From Deltaproteobacteria bacterium (lineage in GTDB: Bacteria; Desulfobacterota; Syntrophorhabdia; Syntrophorhabdales; Syntrophorhabdaceae): a stretch of DNA of 64,000 bases. The stretch covers positions 175,469-239,468 of the forward strand of contig JAKLET010000002.1 of NCBI GenBank assembly GCA_022711595.1, read 5' to 3'. The translations under genes and the position numbers were made by a program. Below the pieces are notes generated by a model. It was not told the DNA's origin. It ran no database searches and saw nothing but the letters and a program-made list of their open reading frames with translations. The stretch's first letter is position 1, and every line of letters starts with the position of its first letter. Below are positions 51,157-58,770 of this stretch, piece by piece.

Positions 51157-51603
51157 ATGAAAGTTATTTGCACGAACAGAAAGGCATATCACGAGTACCA
51201 CATCGAGGAGAAGTTCGAAACGGGCATTGTCCTCACCGGTACGGAAGTGAAGTCGTTAAGGGAAGGCAGGGCGAACCTGAAGGAAAGCTACGCAAAGATA
51301 AAGGACAGCGAGGTCTTTCTTGTCAACGCCCATATAAGTCCCTATTCCTGCGGGAACATATACAACCACGAGCCAAAGAGAACGAGAAAGCTCCTCATGC
51401 ACAGACGGGAGATCGACAAACTCATCGGCAAGGTGAAAGAACGGGGATATACGCTCATACCCCTTTCGCTCTATTTCGATCAGCGTAACCGGGCTAAAAT
51501 GGAGCTGGCGCTGGCAAAAGGAAAGACACTCTATGACAAGAGGGAGGGAATCAGGCGTAAAGACGAGAAACGCTTAATGGAACGAGAGGAACGAATTCGA
51601 TGA
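51157..51603 (+). CDS. smpB: SsrA-binding protein SmpB
   Basis: 148 residues from ATG 51157, the normal SmpB length; the longer frame from 51022 translates the repeat array. '[47 protein letters not shown]' and '[56 protein letters not shown]' are the tmRNA-binding OB-fold signatures; the basic C-terminal tail enters the ribosome decoding centre. The stop is one base before the tmRNA gene, so both trans-translation components are transcribed from one promoter. Confidence 0.97.
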   Translation: MKVICTNRKAYHEYHIEEKFETGIVLTGTEVKSLREGRANLKESYAKIKDSEVFLVNAHISPYSCGNIYNHEPKRTRKLLMHRREIDKLIGKVKERGYTLIPLSLYFDQRNRAKMELALAKGKTLYDKREGIRRKDEKRLMEREERIR

Positions 51604-51604
51604 C

Positions 51605-51959
51605 GGGGGCGACTGGCTTCGACAGGGAAGCGAGGGTCAGAGAGGCATGCCGGGTTACTGCTTACCCGTACCCAAGCGGAACTAAACATAACTGCAGACT
51701 CTCACGAGTACGCACTAGCTGCCTAGAGCAGCTACATCATCCGGACCTTCTTCCTGCTTCTAGGTCCGTGTATGGTGTCATCTTAGCAGGATAGTCCGGC
51801 GTAATGTCTATAGCGCCGGGTGAAACCTTTATAGGCTGGGGCAGTAAAGAACCTGTCAGCGGGTGCTTTCCTGTCCGAGATATAATACGCTGACTAAGCA
51901 TGTAGTCTCTCTGAAGTCTTCTTTTCTGGACGTGGGTTCGATTCCCACCGCCTCCACCA
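51605..51959 (+). ncRNA. ssrA: tmRNA (SsrA)
   Basis: 355 nt. The 5' end GGGGGCGACTGGCTTCGACA and 3' end GTGGGTTCGATTCCCACCGCCTCCACCA-type tRNA-like domain pair through a 7-bp acceptor (51605-51611 with 51949-51955, one G-U), and CCA is encoded (51957-51959). The tag frame has resume codon GCA at 51694 and stop TAG at 51724-51726, encoding ADSHEYALAA, whose YALAA ending is the usual degron. The middle holds pseudoknot-like paired segments. A short hairpin CCCC-TTCC-GGGG (51971-51982) follows and may be the terminator. Confidence 0.96.
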
Positions 51960-52027
51960 ATACCCGTTAACCCCTTCCGGGGCGTTATTGACTCGTCGGG
52001 ACTATTCTGATAACCTGAAAGGACCCC

Positions 52028-53380
52028 ATGCAAAGACAATCGGGCTGGAAATTAAAAACAAAAGAGGACATAAAAGAGATATACGCCTTCGCCGAAGGCT
52101 ACAAAGACTTCCTCGACCGGGCAAAAACGGAGCGTGAGGCCGTCCGGTGCATCACCGGGTCCCTTGGCGAAAATGGTTTTACGACAGATCTCACAAAGGA
52201 CAGGGCCTTTGCCGTCAACCGGGGTAAAGAGGTTATGGCTTATATACGGGGTAGCGGCGATATCGCGGAAGGGCTCAATATAGTGGTGGCCCACCTGGAC
52301 GCGCCGCGCCTCGACCTCAAACAGAATCCCCTGTATGAGGATGTTGATCTTGCCCTGCTCAGGACCCATTATTACGGGGGCATAAAGAAATACCAGTGGG
52401 TCGCCTGCCCGCTGGCCATACACGGCGTGGTCGTGAAGGCGGACGGCGCGACGGTGGATATCTGCATAGGAGAGAAGGACGATGATCCCGTTTTTCTCAT
52501 CGATGACCTCCTGCCCCACCTTTCCAGGAAGACGCAGGACGAGAAGAAGCTTGCCGATGCCATAGATGGTGAAAAGCTGGTCCTGCTTTTCGGGAGTTTG
52601 CCGCTCACCGGCACGGAAAGGGAACCCGTCAAACAATATGTGCTGAAAATGCTGAAAGATTTCCATGATATATCCGAAGATGATTTTATCACCGCCGAAC
52701 TGGAGGTTGTACCTGCCTTCAAGGCGAGGGACGTCGGCATTGACCGCAGCATGATCGGCGCCTATGGCCAGGACGACCGGGTGTCGGCCTATACCCTGCT
52801 GAAAGCTTTCTGCGGCATCAGGGACCCGAAAAGACATTGTCTTGCCATCTTCACAGACAAGGAGGAGATCGGGTCCGAAGGCGCAACGGGTATAAGGTCC
52901 GCCTTTCTGAAAGTTTTCCTTGACGATATAATGGCCGGGATGGGGATAAAGGCCGACGAGGCCCTCGTGAGGAAGGTGCTCTTCAGATCGAAGGCCCTCT
53001 CCGCCGACGTCAACGGGGCCGTCGATCCTACCTTCCAGGAGGCCCACGAAAAACAGAATGCCTGTTATCTTGGCCGCGGCCCATGCGTGACGAAATACAC
53101 CGGCCACATGGGCAAGATTGGTGCCAGCGACGCCAGTGCTGAATACACAGGCGAAATAGCGAGGCTCTTCAATAAGGAAGGCGTTATCTGGCAGACGGGA
53201 GAACTCGGGAAGATAGACGAAGGAGGAGGAGGCACGGTGGCGAAACACCTTGCCGTTTACGGTATGGACATCATTGACTGCGGGGCACCCATCCTGACCA
53301 TGCACTCACCATATGAACTGTCAAACAAGCTCGACATCTTTGAGACGTATCGGGCATTTCAAGTCTTTTTTGCAGCATAA
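52028..53380 (+). CDS. M18-family aminopeptidase
   Basis: 450 residues. Zinc-dependent dodecameric aminopeptidase (aspartyl/aminopeptidase I family). Metal-binding motifs: 'NIVVAHLDAPRLDLKQNPLYED' (H-x-D), 'GAYGQDDRVSAYTLLKAF' (D), 'IFTDKEEIGSEGATGI' (catalytic/metal E-E), and 'ILTMHSPYELSNKLD' (His). GAAAGGA precedes the ATG at 52028. Cytosolic peptide turnover. 20 nt upstream of lon, so probably one transcript of protein quality-control genes together with smpB-ssrA. Confidence 0.92.
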   Translation: MQRQSGWKLKTKEDIKEIYAFAEGYKDFLDRAKTEREAVRCITGSLGENGFTTDLTKDRAFAVNRGKEVMAYIRGSGDIAEGLNIVVAHLDAPRLDLKQNPLYEDVDLALLRTHYYGGIKKYQWVACPLAIHGVVVKADGATVDICIGEKDDDPVFLIDDLLPHLSRKTQDEKKLADAIDGEKLVLLFGSLPLTGTEREPVKQYVLKMLKDFHDISEDDFITAELEVVPAFKARDVGIDRSMIGAYGQDDRVSAYTLLKAFCGIRDPKRHCLAIFTDKEEIGSEGATGIRSAFLKVFLDDIMAGMGIKADEALVRKVLFRSKALSADVNGAVDPTFQEAHEKQNACYLGRGPCVTKYTGHMGKIGASDASAEYTGEIARLFNKEGVIWQTGELGKIDEGGGGTVAKHLAVYGMDIIDCGAPILTMHSPYELSNKLDIFETYRAFQVFFAA

Positions 53381-53400
53381 AAACGGAGGCAACACAGAGA

Positions 53401-55737
53401 ATGACGGAATACGAACATATTGATATACCTGATATTTTACCCCTTTTACCGGTGCGGGATATGGTCATGTACCCGTCGGTCATCCTTCCCCTTTTCGTGG
53501 GGAGGGACATGTCCATCAATGCCGTCGAGAAGTCCCTTTCCCAGGACCGTCTCATAGTGGTGGCGGCCCAGAAAGACCTTACAGACGAGGACCCCCTGCC
53601 GGAGAGGATCTATACTGTCGGTGTCGTGTCGCAGATCATGCGCATGCTCAGGCTCCCCGACGGAAGGGTGAAAGTCCTCATCCAGGGGATAAAGAAGGCA
53701 TTGATCGAGGAATATATCCAGGAGATACCCACCTTCCTTGTCCAGATAAAACAGATCGAAGAGCCCATCATAACCGAGATCACCCTCGAGATAGAGGCGC
53801 TCATGCGCTATGTCAAGGAAGAGATGGAGAAGGTTGTCTCCATGGGGAGGATGGTGCCGCCCGATATCCTCATGGTCCTCGATACCATTGACGAACCGGG
53901 GCGCCTTGCCGATATCGCGGCCGCAAATCTCGGGATCGCCGTCGACAAGGCCCAGGAGATCCTCGAGATCGTAGATCCCGTGGAACGCTTAAGAAAGCTT
54001 TCCGAGATCCTCGGTAAAGAGATCGAACTGCTCAACATGCAGGCAAAGATACTTTCACAGGCCAAAGAGGAGATGTCCAAGTCCCAGCGGGAGTATTTCC
54101 TGCGGGAACAGATGAGGGCCATCCGCACGGAGCTTGGCGAGGGCGATGAGCGCACCGAAGAGGTCGAGGAGCTGCGAAAGCGCATAAAAAAGGCCAAAAT
54201 GCCCAAAGAAGTGGAGAAAGAGGCCAAGAAACAGCTCGAGCGCCTCGACATGATGCATCCTGACGCTGTGGAATCGACTATGGTCAGGACATACCTGGAA
54301 TGGCTCGTGGAACTCCCATGGAGCAAGTCAACGAAGGACAACATCAATATAAAGAAGGCCCGGTCGATCCTTGACAGAGACCACTACGACCTTGACAAGG
54401 TAAAGGACCGCATACTTGAATTCTTAAGCGTCATGAAGCTCAAGGCCGACATGAAGGGCCCAATTCTTTGCTTCGTAGGGCCTCCCGGCGTCGGAAAGAC
54501 CTCTCTTGGGAAATCGATAGCCCGCGCCATAGGCCGCAAGTTCTCGCGTATATCCCTGGGCGGTATGAAGGACGAGGCGGAGATCAGGGGCCACCGGCGG
54601 ACATATGTCGGCTCCATGCCGGGAAGGATCATACAGTTCATAAAGATTGCCGGGACCAATAACCCCGTCTTCATGATGGACGAGATAGACAAGATCGGGA
54701 ACGACTTCAGGGGAGACCCGGCAAGCGCGCTCCTCGAAGTGCTCGATCCCGAACAGAACAACGCCTTCAGCGACCATTATCTCAACGTGCCCTTCGATCT
54801 GTCGAAGGTCATGTTCATAACGACGGCAAACCAGATCGACACCATCCCCTCGGCCCTTCGTGACAGGATGGAGGTGATCGACATCCCCGGTTATACGGAT
54901 CAGGAAAAGCTGGAGATAGCGAGACGTTATCTGGTACCCAAGCAGCTTGTCGAAAACGGTCTGACCGGTGCCCGCCTCGAGATATCCGACAAGGCAATGG
55001 AAAAGACCATCCATGAATATACAAGAGAAGCGGGGCTCCGTAATCTTGAGAGGGAGATAGCCACAGTTGCCAGGAAGGTTGCCAGAAGGGTGGCAGAAGG
55101 CGAAAAAAAGAAGGTGTCCGTCACACAGAAGAACCTTCATGATTTTCTCGGCCCTGTAAAATACCTGCCGGACAGCCAGACCCGGCAGGACTATGTCGGT
55201 GTCGCCAGCGGTCTTGCCTGGACGGAGTTCGGCGGGGATGTGCTGTATATCGAGGCCTCCTGCAGAAAAGGAAAAAAAGAACTGACCCTTACGGGCAACA
55301 TGGGCGAGGTCATGAAGGAGTCGACCCAGGCCGCCCTTACGTACATCAAATCCAGGGCGGAGACCCTCGGTATAGACGGTGATATCTTTGACGACCTCGA
55401 GATGCATGTGCATGTGCCCCAGGGGGCCATTCCCAAGGACGGTCCTTCCGCCGGCATCACCATGGCCGTTGCCATGCTCAGTGCCATAACGGGCCGTTCC
55501 ATCAACAGAAAGATCGCCATGACGGGTGAGATAACATTGACGGGCAGGGTCCTTCCCATAGGCGGGCTGAAGGAGAAGACCCTCGCAGCGCTTCGAAACC
55601 GGATGGAGAAGGTCATCATTCCGTACGAGAACGCCCACGAACTCGTTGAGATACCACAGTATGTTAAAAAGAAGATCACTTTCCTTCAGGCGAAGACCAT
55701 GGACGATGTTTTCGAGATCATTTTCGGGAAGGTATGA
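53401..55737 (+). CDS. lon: ATP-dependent protease Lon
   Basis: 778 residues with the full LonA layout: N-terminal substrate domain ('LPLLPVRDMVMYPSVILPLFVGR'), AAA+ ATPase (Walker A 'GPPGVGKTSLGKSIARA', 'HRRTYVGSMPGRIIQ', Walker B 'VFMMDEIDKIG'), and serine protease domain with catalytic Ser in 'PKDGPSAGITMAVA' and Lys in 'IGGLKEKTLAALR'. Soluble hexamer that degrades damaged proteins. The stop overlaps the amrS start (ATGA). SD CGGAGG sits upstream. No HAIR/CIRCE-like heat-shock element was recognised. Confidence 0.98.
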   Translation: MTEYEHIDIPDILPLLPVRDMVMYPSVILPLFVGRDMSINAVEKSLSQDRLIVVAAQKDLTDEDPLPERIYTVGVVSQIMRMLRLPDGRVKVLIQGIKKALIEEYIQEIPTFLVQIKQIEEPIITEITLEIEALMRYVKEEMEKVVSMGRMVPPDILMVLDTIDEPGRLADIAAANLGIAVDKAQEILEIVDPVERLRKLSEILGKEIELLNMQAKILSQAKEEMSKSQREYFLREQMRAIRTELGEGDERTEEVEELRKRIKKAKMPKEVEKEAKKQLERLDMMHPDAVESTMVRTYLEWLVELPWSKSTKDNINIKKARSILDRDHYDLDKVKDRILEFLSVMKLKADMKGPILCFVGPPGVGKTSLGKSIARAIGRKFSRISLGGMKDEAEIRGHRRTYVGSMPGRIIQFIKIAGTNNPVFMMDEIDKIGNDFRGDPASALLEVLDPEQNNAFSDHYLNVPFDLSKVMFITTANQIDTIPSALRDRMEVIDIPGYTDQEKLEIARRYLVPKQLVENGLTGARLEISDKAMEKTIHEYTREAGLRNLEREIATVARKVARRVAEGEKKKVSVTQKNLHDFLGPVKYLPDSQTRQDYVGVASGLAWTEFGGDVLYIEASCRKGKKELTLTGNMGEVMKESTQAALTYIKSRAETLGIDGDIFDDLEMHVHVPQGAIPKDGPSAGITMAVAMLSAITGRSINRKIAMTGEITLTGRVLPIGGLKEKTLAALRNRMEKVIIPYENAHELVEIPQYVKKKITFLQAKTMDDVFEIIFGKV

Positions 55738-56747
55738 AAGAGGCGTCTTTCTACGAAAAGAAGGATGAGAAGGATCTCCAGTGCCATCTCTGCCGACACA
55801 ACTGTGTCATAACCGAAGGCGGAAGGGGAATATGCGGCGTTCGCGAGAACTCGGGCGGGACCCTCTATACACTTGTTTATGGTCTGCCATGTGCCTCCCA
55901 TGTGGATCCAATAGAAAAAAAACCCCTTTTTCATTTTTACCCCGGGTCCCGGGCGTTCTCTATCGCGACAGCGGGATGTAATTTCCAGTGCCTTCATTGC
56001 CAGAATCATGACATCTCGCAGCTGCCGCGTGAGCAAAAGAGGATATTCGGCGAGAAGATGACCCCCGAAGATGTTGTCGCGGCAGCCGTTGAACTCCATT
56101 GTGTAAGTATATCCTATACTTACACGGAACCCACCATCTTTTTCGAGTACGCCTGCGATATCGCCCGCCTTGCCAGGGAAAAGGGGATTGCCAACAATTT
56201 CGTAACCAACGGCTACATCGAAGAGGCCCCGCTCAGGGCGATAAGACCATTTCTCGACGGCGCCAATATAGACCTGAAGAGCTTCAGCGAGTCCTTTTAC
56301 CGCAGGAACTGCAAGGCGGAGCTTTCGAAGGTCCTCGATACGATACGGCTCTACAAAGAGCTCGGGATATGGATAGAGCTGACGACGCTTGTCATACCCG
56401 GCCACAACGACGGCGAGGACGAATTAAGATCCATCGCGCGGTTCATTGCCGGGGAGCTGGGCGCGGAAACTCCCTGGCATGTGAGCGCCTTTTACCCCAC
56501 CTATAAGCTGATCGACGTGAAGCGGACCAGCCCGAAAGTACTCGAACGGGCCCGTATGATAGGTTTTGAAGAGGGGCTTCGCTACGTGTATGAAGGCAAT
56601 GTGCCCGGTTGCGACGGAGAGAACACCTATTGTTATAATTGCCGGAAGGTTGTGATCGGGCGAAGCGGATATACAATAGCGGAGTACAACATGAAGGGCG
56701 GTGCCTGCAAGTTCTGCGGAAGCATCATCGATGGTGTTGGCCTTTGA
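55734..56747 (+). CDS. amrS: AmrS-type radical SAM protein (AmmeMemoRadiSam system)
   Basis: 337 residues. 'QCHLCRHNCVITEGGRGICGVRENSGGTLYTLVYG' (N-terminal Cys cluster), radical SAM motif 'SIATAGCNFQCLHCQNHDISQLPRE' (C-x3-C-x2-C), 'YTYTEPTIFFEYACDIARLAREKGIANNFVTNGYIEE' and a C-terminal Cys motif 'CKFCG'. This is the radical SAM member of the AMMECR1-Memo-RadiSAM set, whose reaction is unknown; the other two members are not in this window. It starts inside the lon stop codon, so it is coupled to Lon. PflA-type activases are related but lack the N-terminal cluster. Confidence 0.9.
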   Translation: MKEASFYEKKDEKDLQCHLCRHNCVITEGGRGICGVRENSGGTLYTLVYGLPCASHVDPIEKKPLFHFYPGSRAFSIATAGCNFQCLHCQNHDISQLPREQKRIFGEKMTPEDVVAAAVELHCVSISYTYTEPTIFFEYACDIARLAREKGIANNFVTNGYIEEAPLRAIRPFLDGANIDLKSFSESFYRRNCKAELSKVLDTIRLYKELGIWIELTTLVIPGHNDGEDELRSIARFIAGELGAETPWHVSAFYPTYKLIDVKRTSPKVLERARMIGFEEGLRYVYEGNVPGCDGENTYCYNCRKVVIGRSGYTIAEYNMKGGACKFCGSIIDGVGL

Positions 56748-56844
56748 ATATCTTTGGCGAAAAATAATTCTTGAAATAAAATCGATAAGTTAATTAAATA
56801 TATCATAATCCTATTTTAAAATACGTAAAGAGCGGGGTGGATGC

Positions 56845-58473
56845 ATGCGTTTATTTGACAATATCACCATAGGGAAACGTCTGGGTATGGGTTTCGGTAT
56901 TTTCATCGTCATCATTGTCCTGATGGCCCTGTTGGGATACAAGATAATCTATGATGTGGACAAGGGGGCAGGCCATATCGTGGAGACCGCCTTCGAGAAG
57001 GCCGTCCTTGCCAATACGGTGATGGGCGCCATATACGGCGCCAACAATTCGTTGGGCATCATCTCGTTCAGTACGGACATTTCCGTCATAGAGGGCGAAA
57101 AGCATAACCTCGCCGAGATGCGAAAGGTCTATGGTGCGGCCATGGAGAAACTTGAGAAGCTTGAGACGGATCAGAAGGGCAAGGACCTTATAGCTCGCTT
57201 CAAGGACGTCATCGGCAAGGCGCGCGATTCCAACAACAGACTCGTCGAGTACGCGTCGAACAAAAAGCACCAGGACGCGATACAGGTGTACATAGGCGAG
57301 ACCAAAACCGCCGCCAGGGTGATAACCGAAACACTGCAGGAGGTCGTGAAGTACCAGGAGGGCAATGTGCGCAATCAGTTCACCTCGATCCGGGAATCGA
57401 ACCGCACCTATTTGATGGTCCTTATCGTGTTCGGTGTGATCTCTATCCTTCTCGCGATCGTTTTCTCCTACACCATCACGCGCAGCATCGTTGTCGCGAT
57501 CAGGGGCAACGCGAAAGCGGTGAAGGCAATGGCGAAAGGAAACCTTGCCATAGAGATCCGGACGGACAGGAAGGACGAGTTCGGAGAGGAGATGGAGGCT
57601 GCCAAAGAGATGGTGGATAAGTGGCGGGATGTCATCGGCAACATCAAGATGGCCGCGGCAAGCATATCTTCGGCAGGTCAGCAGCTCAGCGCAAGCGCCG
57701 AACAGATGTCGAAAGGCTCCGGCGAGCAGGCGAACAGGTCATCGCAGGTTGCCGCAGCCTCAGTGGAGATGTCACAGACGGTTGTGGACATCGCGCGCAA
57801 CACGAACAACATAGCAAGCTCCGCGGCGAATACCTCAAAGATAGCCAAAGAAGGCGAGCAGGTTGTCAACCAGTCCATGCAGGAGGTCAAAGAGATCGCC
57901 AATACCGTCGAAAGTTCGGCCGAGTCTATCCGCACACTCGGGGAACGCTCCAGCCAGATAGGAGAGATCGTCAATGTTATTGATGATATAGCCGACCAGA
58001 CCAATCTGCTGGCGCTGAACGCAGCCATCGAGGCCGCCAGGGCAGGCGAACAGGGACGGGGTTTTGCCGTTGTTGCCGACGAGGTGCGCAAGCTGGCTGA
58101 AAGGACAGCGAATTCGACATCCGAGATCGGCGGCATGATAAACGCCATACAGGGTGATGTCGACCGCGCCGTAAAGGTCATGAACAACGTGTCAAAAAAG
58201 GTGGATAACGGGGTCGAGCTTTCCAGCAAGGCCGGCGATTCTCTGCGTATTATCGTGGAGAGTGTCGATGAGCTTCTCGGAATGGTCCAGCAGATAGCGT
58301 CCGCAACGGAGGAGATGAGCGCAACATCAGAGGAGATCAACCGTGATATCGAACAGATAGCGGCTGTTTCACGGGAGACGTCGGTGAGCTCGGAACAGAC
58401 CGCTCAGGCGTCGGGAGAACTGGCAAAGCTTTCCAACGATCTTGAAGGCATTGTGAGCCAGTTCAGGGTGTAG
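56845..58473 (+). CDS. Methyl-accepting chemotaxis protein
   Basis: 542 residues. Two membrane helices (about 12-32 and 188-210) flank a four-helix-bundle-type sensor domain; a HAMP domain follows ('[27 protein letters not shown]'), then the cytoplasmic signalling coiled-coil with the hairpin tip '[38 protein letters not shown]', which binds CheA/CheW. No C-terminal CheR/CheB pentapeptide. GGGGTGG precedes the ATG. The 97-nt upstream gap is AT-rich; a convincing sigma-28 promoter was not found. No che genes adjoin, so it is an orphan receptor. Confidence 0.93.
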   Translation: MRLFDNITIGKRLGMGFGIFIVIIVLMALLGYKIIYDVDKGAGHIVETAFEKAVLANTVMGAIYGANNSLGIISFSTDISVIEGEKHNLAEMRKVYGAAMEKLEKLETDQKGKDLIARFKDVIGKARDSNNRLVEYASNKKHQDAIQVYIGETKTAARVITETLQEVVKYQEGNVRNQFTSIRESNRTYLMVLIVFGVISILLAIVFSYTITRSIVVAIRGNAKAVKAMAKGNLAIEIRTDRKDEFGEEMEAAKEMVDKWRDVIGNIKMAAASISSAGQQLSASAEQMSKGSGEQANRSSQVAAASVEMSQTVVDIARNTNNIASSAANTSKIAKEGEQVVNQSMQEVKEIANTVESSAESIRTLGERSSQIGEIVNVIDDIADQTNLLALNAAIEAARAGEQGRGFAVVADEVRKLAERTANSTSEIGGMINAIQGDVDRAVKVMNNVSKKVDNGVELSSKAGDSLRIIVESVDELLGMVQQIASATEEMSATSEEINRDIEQIAAVSRETSVSSEQTAQASGELAKLSNDLEGIVSQFRV

Positions 58474-58478
58474 AAGAT

Positions 58479-58560
58479 AGGTGATGGGTTATAGGTGATG
58501 GGGAAAGAAGAAAAGATGGGTCATGGGTGATAGGAAAACAGTTTCAACCGTTTGAAACCA
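58479..58560. repeat. RGGTNAT heptad array joined to a 9-nt array
   Basis: AGGTGAT, GGGTTAT, AGGTGAT (58479-58499), a spacer, GGGTCAT, GGGTGAT, AGG (58518-58534) in the same orientation, then GAAAACAG-TTTCAACCG-TTTGAAACC (58535-58559). The heptad arms are direct here, unlike at 20263 and 48731. The last part repeats the left arm at 16257. Confidence 0.8.
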
Positions 58561-58770
58561 ATTTATCCTTAGTGGCCGTACCTTCGTTTATCGGTAAAGC
58601 ATACCTTTTCACAAAAAAATGGCGGTATTGGAATAGCCTTGGTCAGTATTGTGAATTTTTTCATATGTTTCGTTGACAATCGAAAAGGAAAATGTTTAAT
58701 ATAGAAAGTCTATTCATGTAGTTTCAGGGCAATGACGGTTATTCATTATTTATTTCAAAGGAGGTCATAA
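58561..58770 (+). other. Leader of hppA with promoter
   Basis: Gap between the repeat array and hppA, about 210 nt. Contains the hppA promoter and an 65-nt leader with a strong AAAGGAGGT. Nothing else is evident. Confidence 0.5.
58675..58704 (+). promoter_or_regulatory. Promoter of hppA
   Basis: Perfect TTGACA (58675-58680), 18-nt spacer, TAATAT (58699-58704). Confidence 0.6.

Noticed and set aside
56773..56800. Sigma-28-like ATCGATAA upstream of the chemoreceptor
   Set aside because: Only 6 of 8 positions fit and no TAAA box stands at the right distance.
58365..58380. parS-like sequence TGTTTCACGGGAGACG (13 of 16 to the common parS consensus)
   Set aside because: It lies in the conserved chemoreceptor coding region (AVSRETS), far from parAB, and the right half is imperfect; chance match is likely.
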